A DNA stretch of 64,000 bases, from positions 1-64,000 of the forward strand of contig JALHOF010000008.1 of NCBI GenBank assembly GCA_022843145.1, written 5' to 3'. Made by a program: the position numbers and the translations under genes. Source of the DNA: Hyphomicrobium sp. (GTDB taxonomy: Bacteria > Pseudomonadota > Alphaproteobacteria > Rhizobiales > Hyphomicrobiaceae). Positions 7,183 through 15,980 of this stretch are shown here, one piece after another. The notes under the pieces were generated by a model, which was not told the origin of the DNA, did not search any database, and saw nothing but the letters and a program-made list of their open reading frames with translations. Within the stretch, counting starts at the first letter, position 1. The number at the start of each line of letters is the position of its first letter.

Positions 7183-7617
7183 GCATTATGTCGCTCCCAA
7201 TGTTTGCTAGCGGAGAGGAGTTGGCGATCTGTCCAGCATACCGAACGAATCCGACAATCTTGCAACACGAGTGTTGCGCACTGGCACGGAGTCAGCAGTG
7301 GGTCAAACCTGACCCATCCGGGCTGGGTGCTGCCACTCTGGCTGCACCCTCAGCAGCGGCCAGTCGCAGCACGAACGGCGAGGTGATCACCGACCGCCGT
7401 CGCATGGATCGACTTCAGCCCGTCACCGGGCGAGGTTGACGCTGAGCGGCCCTGAGCAGGTGCATCATCGGCGGCGCACCATGAGCGCGCCGCAGAGGAA
7501 GCCGAAGACCTGGGCTCGCGCCAAACCGGTTTGATCCAAACCACAATCGAAGGCTGCATCACGTCCACAATCGGCCCTTGGATTGGGCTGAACTGAAGGA
7601 ACCGCTGCGGTCTGCCT
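7183..7617. other. Gene-free stretch with palindromic repeat copy B
   Basis: No credible gene is visible. The stretch contains the repeat at 7258-7293; the remainder has no feature I can name. It separates the XRE/SulP unit from the end of the membrane protein gene at 7618. Confidence 0.45.
7258..7293 (+). repeat. Dispersed palindromic repeat, copy B
   Basis: It contains the perfect inverted repeat GCAACAC-GA-GTGTTGC and a conserved right flank GCACTGGCACGGAGTC. It pairs in inverted orientation with copy A at 1085-1120. Similarity beyond the core is patchy. Confidence 0.6.
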
Positions 7618-8571
7618 TCAAGTGAAAAGCGCGTGAACGACGGCGGCAACCATGACAACGAGCGGTGACAGGAACCGGATTCTTTGCCGCCACGAGCCGT
7701 CGATCGACCAGCGGCCATGGACGACGCGGCTTGCGAGGGGGCCGACAGGTGGGACCGTGGACCGAGGCTGATCGCGGAACGCCTTCCACCGCGTCTCGAT
7801 CGGAATGCGGTAGTCTGGGATTGCGACGGCGACCTCGGCGCTGTTCAAGACCACCTGCACCATCTCGCCGGCCGGCTGGAACATGAACTCGCTACCGGGT
7901 GGCGCAAAGAAGCGTCGCTTCGGCGCGATGCGCTGCTGGTAGAACTCCTCGGTGACCAGCACGGTGATCACCTGAGGGTTGGCAGCAGGCCGCCCCCCAG
8001 GTTCGAATGGCCCCACGCCGCGAACGTCCTGCCAGAGGATGAACAGGTCCGGAAGCCAGGATCTGTGGAACATGATGCCGGCAGGAGTCAGCATGAGGAT
8101 GGGCCGCGCCGGACGAAAATGTCGAAAGACTGCAAAGACGATCCATCCAAGTCCGAGGTAGATCATCATCCAGCCGAACACATGTGGCGGCGGATTGAGC
8201 ATCGTGCTCCATCGGAGCGAACCGTACACGCCCGAAGTCCAACGGGCTGAAACGCCAATCGTTGCCGCCGCGAAGGCTACGACAGCGACGACGACGAAGA
8301 TAAGTATATGTATTGCGATATCAGCAAAAAATGAGATGCCAGACCGCGCAATCAAAGTCGCCGTTACAAAACCTGCGAATACCACGCCCAGCAAGGCCAG
8401 GTAGACGAATGCCAGGAGCGGTCCATTGACGCCCTGGCTGTCGGCGTGAAGTACGACGACAAGGCCGCCGGCGCAAATCCATAGTGCCCATGGCACGTGG
8501 TCGATCAACCACTTGTCCATGGAGTACTCGATCGTCGCCGAAACGTCGGCAGCTGGTTCGCTCATGGACAT
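7618..8571 (-). CDS. Hypothetical integral membrane protein
   Basis: From the ATG at 8571 (GGGCGAGG just upstream) the protein is about 317 residues. The N-terminal half has four or more hydrophobic segments (WALWICAGGLVVVLH, LAFVYLALLGVVFAGFV, a long ILIFVVVAVVAFAAA stretch, GWMMIYLGLGWIVFAVF). The second half is a soluble domain with a PH-like feel (ILMLTPAGIMFHRSW ... LFILWQDVRGV), followed by a final hydrophobic segment. I do not recognise the family. It stands alone between two gene-poor stretches. Confidence 0.6.
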   Translation of the reverse strand: MSMSEPAADVSATIEYSMDKWLIDHVPWALWICAGGLVVVLHADSQGVNGPLLAFVYLALLGVVFAGFVTATLIARSGISFFADIAIHILIFVVVAVVAFAAATIGVSARWTSGVYGSLRWSTMLNPPPHVFGWMMIYLGLGWIVFAVFRHFRPARPILMLTPAGIMFHRSWLPDLFILWQDVRGVGPFEPGGRPAANPQVITVLVTEEFYQQRIAPKRRFFAPPGSEFMFQPAGEMVQVVLNSAEVAVAIPDYRIPIETRWKAFRDQPRSTVPPVGPLASRVVHGRWSIDGSWRQRIRFLSPLVVMVAAVVHALFT

Positions 8572-9127
8572 GCCTCGCCCGTCTTCGGACTGCGTCGATT
8601 GCCAACGCATCATTGAAGCGGTATGGCGAGTCCGTCGAGCGTTCCCTCGGCTGAAGCTGAACGAGGGCAACGGCTGTCTTGTCCAGCGGATTTTCCACGC
8701 AGACTATAGCGACGGCGATAGCGGGAAATCGAGCATCGGCGTTTCGCTGCTTCCGCTTGGCTCCCGATCGCGACCGTTGCCCACAGCATGTTCGTTGCTG
8801 GAACAGACGCAGACAGATGTCTCCGCTTTCGGACTCACGCAGCTTTGTGCTGCGCACCATTCGATTCCAGGCGCACGGCAGAAACTGGCCCTCCTCGAAA
8901 ATCCGCTGCGCTGCAGCATGACGGTCGATCTCGGGCCTATCGCGTCGCCGACCGGCTGCTGCACTGGCGCCGGTCGGTATCTGAGGTGCTGCGGAAGACG
9001 ACTGATCACTGTTCAGGGCTCTTACTGACCCGAAGCAGTCTTCAGCCGGAAGTGCGAAGCGGACTTTAACTCTTCTGCTTTCTGGTGTTTGAACGGAAGT
9101 CGCGCACGAAGGCGTGAAGAGCGGCGG
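8572..9127. other. Gene-free stretch
   Basis: The open frames on both strands here lack protein-like composition and ribosome sites. Nothing beyond the promoter region expected for the membrane protein gene ending at 8571 can be named. Confidence 0.4.
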
Positions 9128-9370
9128 CTAAACGACGGCGCCGAACAGCTTGCGGATACCGGCAGTGGCGATCATTGCGAGCGCACCCCAGAAGGTGACT
9201 CGTGCCGTGGCCCTGATGATGTCGGCGCCACCGGCTTTCGCGCCGACCGCGCCCAACAACGCCAAGAACCCCAACGAGGCGACGGACACGATCGGAATGA
9301 AAATAGTGTCCTCAAGAGACTCACTTGAGGAGCCTGCTGCTTTGGTTGCCGCGTAGTCCGCAACTTTCAT
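9128..9370 (-). CDS. Small membrane protein resembling the C-terminus of VIT1/CCC1 transporters
   Basis: The 80-residue product has two hydrophobic segments (DTIFIPIVSVASLGFLALLG and VTFWGALAMIATAGIRKLFG). The end of the second, R-V-T-F-W-G-A-L-A-M-x-x-T-A-G-I, matches the last helix of VIT1/CCC1 iron/manganese transporters. Those are about 230 residues long with five helices, so this is either a truncated remnant or a stand-alone derivative. AGGAGAAG-like sequence upstream of the ATG at 9370 suggests it is still translated. It sits next to the SHOCT protein and upstream of a metal cluster. Confidence 0.5.
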   Translation of the reverse strand: MKVADYAATKAAGSSSESLEDTIFIPIVSVASLGFLALLGAVGAKAGGADIIRATARVTFWGALAMIATAGIRKLFGAVV

Positions 9371-9426
9371 GGAACCTTCTCCGTTTCGCACAAACGTGCC
9401 AAGCGAACTGAATGCGACCTGATGAA

Positions 9427-9675
9427 TTACGCTTCGACCGCCTTGCGGCGCTGTTCAAATTCCTCTCGATTGATTTCGCCCCGCGCAAAGCGCTCGTCGA
9501 GGATCTGGCGCGGTGTCCGAGAGGAACTCGTGGTCCCAGTCGAACCACTTTTTGCGCGCATGAAGGCAAAGATCAGCACCACCGCAAAGACGAGCACTCC
9601 AATAATTAACAACGGACCAAACCACATGCCGCTCCAACCTCCTTGGCCCCAATTCATCCAGCCATCGTGCATCAT
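9427..9675 (-). CDS. SHOCT-domain small membrane protein
   Basis: The 82-residue protein has a Trp/Gly-rich N-terminus, one transmembrane helix (residues about 18-38, PLLIIGVLVFAVVLIFAF) and a C-terminal SHOCT domain (ILDERFARGEINREEFEQRR). The SHOCT domain is a short oligomerisation motif found at the ends of many envelope proteins. GGAGG five bases before the ATG fixes the start. Such proteins are frequent next to copper or other heavy-metal genes in Proteobacteria, which agrees with the genes that follow on the other strand. Its precise job is unknown. Confidence 0.8.
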   Translation of the reverse strand: MMHDGWMNWGQGGWSGMWFGPLLIIGVLVFAVVLIFAFMRAKSGSTGTTSSSRTPRQILDERFARGEINREEFEQRRKAVEA

Positions 9676-10030
9676 CTCATCCTCCGGTCCAGTTCATTGG
9701 CACAATTTTGACAGCACGATAGGCGGCGATGGGATTGCACCGACAGACTCGGAACCTACCCAGTTTCGACATCAAGACGAGCCATCGACGATCGGCGCCA
9801 CGCTCGAGAAGTCGGATCCCTGAGTAGTTTCCGATCCTGGTGGCCTACTGCTCGAGGGGCAAAAATGGCACCAGTCGAAATCCGAATTGAGCAAGCTGCC
9901 CACCGTGGTCTCGAGGTTCGTCGGCTCTGCCGTCACCTCTTGACCCAGCACGGAGCGGGTTCCCTCGGGAACCTAACGCCTTGAACTGAATTGTTTGTGC
10001 TGGGGCTTAATCCCGCAAAAGGAGTGCGTC
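9676..10030. other. Intergenic region between divergent metal-cluster genes
   Basis: It separates the minus-strand SHOCT gene from the plus-strand Spy-like gene, so it should hold promoters for both. No clear promoter or operator pair stands out, although TTGACA occurs at about 9707. Confidence 0.4.
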
Positions 10031-10558
10031 TTGAACATGATGTTCGCTACTACCGCTCTCGCCCTTGCAATAAGCGCGACCGCGTTAGCGCCTTCCTTCG
10101 CCCAGACCAAAGCTCCGTCAGGGCACATGATGGGCATGGCAGGAGGTGGCTGCCCCATGATGGGCATGATGGGTCAAGGCATGATGGGCCGAGGGAAGAT
10201 GGGCCAGGGCACTCCGTCGGGCAATGGGGAGCAGATGGGCGCCTTAGCTGATAGTCGTCTCGCGCATCTCAAGACAGAACTGAAAATCACCGACGCCCAG
10301 GCCGATGTCTGGAAGACATATACCGAAGCAGTCAAGGGCCGGGCGACAGTGATGCAAGGCATGCGCACGACCATGATGGATGCCATGGACAAAGGCAGCG
10401 CTGTTGACCGGATGGATATCCGCATCAAGAGTATGGAGGCGATGGTCGAATCCATGAAGGCCATTAAGCCAGCAACTGAGAAGCTCTATGTTGCCCTGAC
10501 GGCCGAGCAGAAGAAAGCCGCAGATGAGCTGATCGGCATCGACTGCGGCACGATGTGA
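10031..10558 (+). CDS. Met-rich Spy/CpxP-type (LTXXQ) periplasmic protein
   Basis: The start is probably the TTG at 10031, six bases after GGAG (10021-10024); the ATG at 10037 is twelve bases away. The signal peptide is followed by a Met/Gly-rich stretch with repeated MMG units and one Cys (GHMMGMAGGGCPMMGMMG), a likely soft-metal (copper) binding region. A helical Spy-like domain follows (LAHLKTELKITDAQADVWKT ... LTAEQKKAADELI), including the LTxxQ-type motif. Family members act as periplasmic chaperones or metal buffers. The position just upstream of DUF302 and a copper ATPase supports a copper-handling role, which is inference. Confidence 0.8.
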   Translation: MNMMFATTALALAISATALAPSFAQTKAPSGHMMGMAGGGCPMMGMMGQGMMGRGKMGQGTPSGNGEQMGALADSRLAHLKTELKITDAQADVWKTYTEAVKGRATVMQGMRTTMMDAMDKGSAVDRMDIRIKSMEAMVESMKAIKPATEKLYVALTAEQKKAADELIGIDCGTM

Positions 10559-10673
10559 TGGAATCAGGCGGGTCCTGCAACAAGGCGGTACGTCGAAGTC
10601 CGGGCGGCTGGACGTTGAGTCCAGCCTTCCCCTTGTATCACGCCGTTTTACGCTTTGAGAATTGGAGACGCGT

Positions 10674-11060
10674 GTGACCTACTATTTCAGCAAGCAGCTT
10701 GAGATGCCGTTCGATCAGGCGATCACACATGTGACCGAAGCCTTGGCCGCCAATGGGTTTGGAGTCCTGTCCACGATCGATGTTCAGGCCACGATGAAGA
10801 AAAAGCTCAACGTTGAATTCCGCCCATACACAATCCTCGGCGCCTGCAATCCTGAGTTCGCACACAAGGCGCTGCAGAGCGAGGACATGATCGGAACGAT
10901 GCTGCCATGTAACGTCGTCGTTCAGGAAATGAGCAAGGGTTCGGTCGAGGTTTCCGCTGTCGATCCCGTTGCCTCGATGATGGCTGTCAGGAATCCGAAG
11001 TTGGCGACGATCGCCGGCGAAGTCAGGGATCTTTTGAATCAGGTCGTTTCTGGTCTTTGA
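10674..11060 (+). CDS. DUF302 protein
   Basis: The product is 128 residues from the GTG at 10674, which has GGAGA five bases upstream; an in-frame TTG at 10662 has no such site. Residues about 5-65 ([20 protein letters not shown] ... [18 protein letters not shown]) match the DUF302 fold. The [17 protein letters not shown] motif, with the conserved Cys, is the family hallmark. The function is unknown; DUF302 proteins are often next to heavy-metal and sulfur genes. The P-type ATPase gene starts four bases after its stop, so the two are almost certainly one operon. Confidence 0.85.
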   Translation: MTYYFSKQLEMPFDQAITHVTEALAANGFGVLSTIDVQATMKKKLNVEFRPYTILGACNPEFAHKALQSEDMIGTMLPCNVVVQEMSKGSVEVSAVDPVASMMAVRNPKLATIAGEVRDLLNQVVSGL

Positions 11061-11064
11061 AGCG

Positions 11065-13434
11065 ATGTGTGCCATGGCCCAGCAAGATACGCCTTCGCAC
11101 GACCACCACGATCACGGGACGCACGCACACGCCGAGCACGCCGTGAAAGATCCCGTGTGCGGCATGACGGTCGACCCGCATACTGCCAAGCACCGGCACA
11201 CCCATCACGGGCGGCCCTATTACTTCTGCTCGGGCAAATGCCGCGAGAAGTTCATCGCCGATTCGGCCAAGTACCTTGTGGCTATTGACACCAAGAGCAA
11301 GCCGGCTGCCCCCGTAGCGGCGGGAGCGATCTACACGTGCCCGATGCATCCCGATATCCGCCAGGAGGGGCCGGGCTCATGTCCCATCTGCGGGATGGCG
11401 CTCGAGCCAGAGACAGTCTCGGCCGACACCGCACCCAATCCAGAGTTGGCCGACATGACGCGTCGGTTCTGGATCGCCCTGGCCCTCGCTTTTCCGGTGT
11501 TCGTGCTTGAAATGGGCGGGCATTTGACAGGTCTGCACCAATGGGTTGGCCATCAGACATCGAACTGGATACAGCTCGTGCTCGCGACTCCGGTCGTGCT
11601 GTGGGCCGGCTGGCCGTTCTTCGAGCGGGCTTGGACATCGCTCAAGACGATGAACCTCAACATGTTCACGCTGATTGCCATGGGGACAGGCGTCGCTTGG
11701 ATCTACAGCATTGTCGGAACCTTCTTGCCCGGCGCGTTTCCGGCCGCCATGCGAGGGCAAGCTGGTTCGGTCGCCGTTTATTTCGAGGCTGCTGCCGTCA
11801 TCACGGTACTCGTGCTCTTGGGGCAGGTTCTCGAGCTGCGCGCCCGCGAGCAGACCAGTGGCGCCATTCGTGCCCTCCTTGATCTATCGCCGAAGATGGC
11901 ACGCCGCATCAAGCCAGACGGCACGGATGAGGATGTTAGTCTCGATCAAGTGGTCGTCGGCAACAAGCTGCGCGTGCGTCCCGGCGAGCGGGTTGCCCTC
12001 GACGGCGCCATCCTTGAAGGCCGCAGTTCGATCGACGAGTCTCTCGTGACGGGAGAATCCATGCCCGTGACCAAGAGCGTGGGCGACGTGGTTATTGGCG
12101 GCACGATGAACCAGTCAGGCGGCTTCATCATGCGCGCCGACAAGGTCGGCCGCGATACAGTGCTCGCGCAGATCGTGCAGATGGTGGCACAAGCACAGCG
12201 CAGCCGCGCACCCATCCAGAGGCTGGCGGACCAGGTCTCGGCGTGGTTCGTGCCAGCCGTCATTGTTGCGGCTGCCGTGGCGTTTGTCTCCTGGTCGGTC
12301 TGGGGACCCGAGCCACGCTTCACCTTTGGCCTGATCGCGGCAGTCTCGGTCCTCATCATTGCCTGCCCCTGTGCGCTCGGGCTCGCCACGCCGATGTCGA
12401 TCATGGTCAGCGTCGGACGCGGCGCGCAATCCGGTGTGCTGATCAAGAGCGCCGAGGCACTTGAACGAATGGAGAAGGTCGACACACTCGTCGTCGACAA
12501 AACCGGCACGCTCACGGAGGGCAAGCCGAGCGTCGTGGAGATCACGACTGTGCCTGGGTTGGATGAAGCCGAGTTGTTGCGGCTGACCGCGAGCCTGGAA
12601 TTGAGCAGCGAGCATCCATTAGCCGCTGCCATCGTTCGGTCGGCCAACGACCGGGGACTGGCATTTGCCTCGATCGAGAACTTCGACTCCCCCGTCGGCA
12701 AAGGTGTCAAAGGTACCGTAGAAGGCCGAAAGCTGGTCATCGGTAATCAGCGGATCATGACCGAAGCCGGTATCGGCACGGCAAGTTTGGCGTCAGCGGC
12801 CGATGACATGCGCAAGGACGGTGCGACAGCGATCTTCGTTGCGATCGACGGGAAGGCCGCCGGCATCATCGCGATCGCCGATCCGATCAAGGCCACTACT
12901 CCGTCAGCTATCGCAGCCTTGCAGGCGGCGGGCATCCGCGTCGTTATGCTTACAGGCGACAACGCTACCACGGCGATGGCGGTGGCGGCCAAGCTCGGGA
13001 TCGCGGACGTCGAGGCTGAAGTGCTCCCTGAGGACAAGAGCAAGGTCGTCGAGCGGTTCCGCGCTCAGGGGCGTGTGGTGGCTATGGCCGGTGACGGCGT
13101 CAACGATGCGCCAGCTCTGGCTGCAGCCGATGTTGGCATCGCCATGGGAACCGGCACCGACGTCGCCATGGAGAGTGCTGGTGTGACCCTGCTCAAGGGC
13201 GATCTCAACGGCATCCTGCGGGCACGGCATCTCTCGGCCGCGACCATGTCCAACATCCGTCAGAACTTGTTCTTCGCCTTCGTGTACAACGCCGCTGGCA
13301 TACCGATTGCGGCCGGTGTGCTCTACCCGGTGCTTGGCGTTCTGCTCTCGCCGATCATCGCGGCGGCGGCGATGGCCCTCTCCTCGGTCAGCGTCATCGG
13401 AAATGCCTTGCGGCTCAACCGTGTGAAGTTATAG
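11065..13434 (+). CDS. copA: Copper-translocating P1B-type ATPase with YHS and metal-binding N-terminus
   Basis: The 789-residue protein starts with a His-rich stretch ([14 protein letters not shown]), then a YHS domain (residues 28-71, PVCGMTV ... YYFCSGKC) and a heavy-metal-binding motif (90-114, YTCPMHPD ... CPICGM), in place of classical HMA domains. The ATPase core is complete: membrane CPC motif near residue 434 ([11 protein letters not shown]), phosphorylation site DKTGTLTEG near 478, and hinge [10 protein letters not shown] near 677. It would export Cu(I) from the cytoplasm at the expense of ATP. Silver is a possible alternative substrate. It is grouped with the Spy-like and DUF302 genes. 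Confidence 0.9.
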   Translation: MCAMAQQDTPSHDHHDHGTHAHAEHAVKDPVCGMTVDPHTAKHRHTHHGRPYYFCSGKCREKFIADSAKYLVAIDTKSKPAAPVAAGAIYTCPMHPDIRQEGPGSCPICGMALEPETVSADTAPNPELADMTRRFWIALALAFPVFVLEMGGHLTGLHQWVGHQTSNWIQLVLATPVVLWAGWPFFERAWTSLKTMNLNMFTLIAMGTGVAWIYSIVGTFLPGAFPAAMRGQAGSVAVYFEAAAVITVLVLLGQVLELRAREQTSGAIRALLDLSPKMARRIKPDGTDEDVSLDQVVVGNKLRVRPGERVALDGAILEGRSSIDESLVTGESMPVTKSVGDVVIGGTMNQSGGFIMRADKVGRDTVLAQIVQMVAQAQRSRAPIQRLADQVSAWFVPAVIVAAAVAFVSWSVWGPEPRFTFGLIAAVSVLIIACPCALGLATPMSIMVSVGRGAQSGVLIKSAEALERMEKVDTLVVDKTGTLTEGKPSVVEITTVPGLDEAELLRLTASLELSSEHPLAAAIVRSANDRGLAFASIENFDSPVGKGVKGTVEGRKLVIGNQRIMTEAGIGTASLASAADDMRKDGATAIFVAIDGKAAGIIAIADPIKATTPSAIAALQAAGIRVVMLTGDNATTAMAVAAKLGIADVEAEVLPEDKSKVVERFRAQGRVVAMAGDGVNDAPALAAADVGIAMGTGTDVAMESAGVTLLKGDLNGILRARHLSAATMSNIRQNLFFAFVYNAAGIPIAAGVLYPVLGVLLSPIIAAAAMALSSVSVIGNALRLNRVKL

Positions 13435-13438
13435 CGCC

Positions 13439-13924
13439 ATGGTCATACTTAATCCCGAGCAGCCGATCGATTGGCATCAGGCCCTATGTCGCTACCTTGG
13501 CGCGTCGATCGCAGCGCACCTGATCTGGGAGGTCCTGCAGCTGCCGCTCTACACGGTGTGGACAACCGGCACCCTCGCGCAGCAGGCGTTCGCAGTTCTT
13601 CACTGCACACTCGGTGACGCAATGATTGCAGGCCTGTCCCTGCTTGTGGCGTTGGCATTGTTCGCCCGCGCGACATGGCCCAGCACCGATGTTGTCCGCG
13701 TATTTGTGGTGAGTTTAACGATTGGTGTGGCCTACACGATCTACAGCGAATGGCTGAACGTCAACGTGCGCAAAAGCTGGGCTTACTCCGACTTGATGCC
13801 CGTCGTGCCGGGCCTCGGAACAGGCCTCGCACCGCTGTTGCAGTGGGTGGTCGTGCCGACCTTAGCGCAGTGGGTCGCCATTGGCCGCCCGCCTTGGATC
13901 GATCACCGCGAGCCCCAGAGGTAG
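13439..13924 (+). CDS. Hypothetical membrane protein of the copper cluster
   Basis: The 161-residue protein has about four hydrophobic helices (AHLIWEVLQLPLYTVW, DAMIAGLSLLVALALF, VFVVSLTIGVAYTIY, PLLQWVVVPTLAQWVA) with conserved-looking His, Glu, Trp and Tyr within the first and third. It starts four bases after the ATPase stop codon, so it belongs to the same operon and may serve metal transport or sensing. I do not recognise a named family. Confidence 0.65.
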   Translation: MVILNPEQPIDWHQALCRYLGASIAAHLIWEVLQLPLYTVWTTGTLAQQAFAVLHCTLGDAMIAGLSLLVALALFARATWPSTDVVRVFVVSLTIGVAYTIYSEWLNVNVRKSWAYSDLMPVVPGLGTGLAPLLQWVVVPTLAQWVAIGRPPWIDHREPQR

Positions 13925-14119
13925 CGTGGTTTTTTCGGGTGCCCCGACCGTGCACGCGCCCATGTTCTACAAAGCGCCGCTTTGGGGGTTCATATGGCAC
14001 CAACTGGTGAACGACGAGCGTGGCCTTGAACGGAAGTCAACTGGGCGATTTACCGACATGCCCTATCGTAGACGTTTCGTCGAACGCGCACTGCGTCATC
14101 TTGTAGGACTTGCACATCG

Positions 14120-14524
14120 TCATGGTGCCATCGCAGTAGCAACCTTTGCCGCTTCGCGCGCTGGTCGTCGCTCATCGGCCAGTCCGATGCCTTTCACCAA
14201 GGCATAGATCGCCGGGATAACGACGAGCGTCAGCACGGTCGACGACGCCATGCCGCCGATCATCGGCACCGCGATGCGCAGCATCACCTCGGAACCGGTG
14301 CCGTGGCTCCACAGGATCGGCACGAGACCGGCCATGATGGCGATCACGGTCATCATTTTCGGGCGCACGCGCTCGACGGCGCCTTCCATGATTGCGGCGG
14401 TCAGATCGGCGCGGGTGACGGTGCGCCCCTCGGCGAGGGCTTTGCGCTTCTGATCCTCCCAGGCGTGGTCGAGGTAGATCAGCATGATGACGCCAGTCTC
14501 GGCGGCGACGCCAGCGAGAGGTAC
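14120..14524 (-). pseudogene. CusA/CzcA-type RND efflux pump, C-terminal remnant
   Basis: About 135 residues match the end of heavy-metal RND pumps: a helix AAETGVIMLIYLDHAW, a loop ending GAVERVRPKMMTVIAIMAGL, the segment LWSHGTGSEVMLRIAVPMIG, and a last helix ending VVIPAIYALVKG. A full pump has more than 1,000 residues, so about nine tenths is missing. The frame continues upstream to 14635 but into unrelated sequence. It is a relic, probably of a copper/silver export system related to the neighbouring ATPase cluster. Confidence 0.8.
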
Positions 14525-14789
14525 TTTGGTCGTCGTGCGACGACGAACGTCTGACTGAATACCGGCAACGACGGATGACGGCTTTCTCTGCATGACGTCG
14601 GGCAAGCCGTTGGCGAGCAACGCGATTAACTCCAAGCTGCCGAACTTGCGACCGAGTAGTCCCGCCCGCTTTGGATCTAACGATAATCCTACCTTCCGGC
14701 GCCACCCTCGCCGCCGAGCATGAACGGTGCCCAGACAGCCGGTTGCGCATTGTCAGGTTGTGATGTGTCATCGATCAGGTCGTTCGTGG

Positions 14790-15020
14790 CGATCTGCAGC
14801 GCCTCGGCTCGACCGATACCCGCATTCGCTGTGGGGCGCCTATCGCCAATGGCAGGCGCTCGACCCACAGGTCCGCAAGGGCGAGAAGGCCGCCCTCGTC
14901 GTCTTCTACAGGGAATATTCGGTCGAGACCGATGAGGCCGGCGAGAACGACGACGGCCAGCGCCGTGTCGCCAAATCCTCGTGGATCTTCGACGTCGCCC
15001 GGGTCGATGGCTTCAGCGTC
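14790..15020 (+). pseudogene. ArdC-like antirestriction protein, N-terminal-domain remnant
   Basis: About 75 residues match the N-terminal domain of ArdC (DUF1738 type): a W-G-A-Y-R-Q-W-Q-A-L stretch, the diagnostic QVRKGEKAALVVFYREY, then KSSWIFDVARVDGFSV. ArdC proteins bind single-stranded DNA and protect conjugating elements from restriction. Both flanks run into unrelated sequence and the C-terminal peptidase-like domain is absent. Its presence marks the former passage of a conjugative or integrative element. Confidence 0.75.
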
Positions 15021-15429
15021 GGCGAACTTCGACCGCTTCATTGGGACTTCCTCCTCACGAGCCCAGGGCATCATAAGCGGGAATTCCCATCGGAGGACCA
15101 TCTTAAACGAACGATCCAGCCCGCTGGAACACCGGCAGTTCCCGCACGCGCCTGGCTCGCTCGATCATCGAGGGTAGGTATCGGCCCCGGGACAGAAAGT
15201 CACCTCAGGGGCAACCGGAAGGAGCGCGGACGCTTCGGCTAAGATTGGCAGTGGCTGGCTGCGGCAACTCAAGTCTCGGTCGAAGCAAGTCCCAGATTTG
15301 GACATACCGCCCATCTTACTGATCGATGCACACGTCCCATTCAATGAGATTGCTCGGTCTTGTTGGATAAATTACAGTGTTACTTCAATCATGTAGATGT
15401 TCGCAGTTTCATCCTGTCGGGTGCGCCAT
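15021..15429. other. Gene-free decayed stretch
   Basis: No coding capacity is recognisable between the ArdC remnant and the next fragment. It probably represents degraded mobile-element DNA. Confidence 0.4.
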
Positions 15430-15771
15430 TAAGCCGGTGCCGATAACCGGCGCCGCGCGGAAGAGCGCGCCTCAGTTCGAATCTACGCGAAGTATGACAC
15501 GACCATATGCAGCGACCAGAAATTCCCTATTTTGGTCAGCGTGCGCAACGGCGCAAAAAAGACGATCAAGAAAATCTCTTACAAGTTCGAGGGACGGCTG
15601 CCCAAGCACAGCGATCCCGTCGCCTCCAGGTATCTGTCGTCAGACCGCATTTTAGTGCCCGGCGAGCTTTACGGCTCGTGCTGGAATCCCAATGAAACGT
15701 ATGGGCGGGGAATTGGCGACGTCAGCTTGCTAATCTGGACTGTCGATGTTGGATACATCGAGTTCCAATAG
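15430..15771 (+). pseudogene. Truncated hypothetical protein
   Basis: An open frame after a stop near 15428 encodes about 110 residues with no ATG, starting in an Arg-rich linker and continuing IYAKYDTTICSDQKFPILVSV. It then has beta-strand-like segments (KKTIKKISYKFEG, DRILVPGELYGSCWNP). The pattern of a short Cys pair domain with a terminal G-Y-G-S-C-W-like motif recalls uncharacterised alphaproteobacterial proteins with an N-terminal membrane anchor. Such an anchor is missing here, so I treat it as 5'-truncated; a TTG at 15532 could still give a shorter product. Confidence 0.45.
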
Positions 15772-15781
15772 GTTCGCGATC

Positions 15782-15961
15782 TCACCTTGCAATCAATCCC
15801 ATGCCCTCGCGCGCCAGCTTCTTCCGCCCGGCCGCTCTCGTGTAACGCTCGGGCTCGGCCAACATCCGCCAACCGAACGTGGCCATGAGCTGGTGCGCCG
15901 TGGCGCCGTTCTCGGCCGCCAACGTCGCTCCAGCCTTCCCGAGCCCGTGCGCCCAGCGCCG
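15782..15961 (-). pseudogene. Tyrosine recombinase (integrase) C-terminal remnant
   Basis: About 59 residues match the C-terminal catalytic part of phage-type integrases: HGLGKAGATLAAENGATAHQ, LMATFGW and a terminal ERYTRAAGRKKLA with the nucleophile Tyr. In active relatives the first motif is HGLR (the HxxR box); here the catalytic Arg is Gly. The rest of the protein is missing. The remnant ends 20 bases before the stop of the response-regulator gene, so it marks one border of the decayed island. Confidence 0.75.
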
Positions 15962-15980
15962 GCACCCGATATCGTCGCCC

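Noticed and set aside
15470-15490. TTCGAATCT string that resembles a tRNA T-loop
   Set aside because: No acceptor, D or anticodon arms can be formed around it; it is part of the truncated reading frame.
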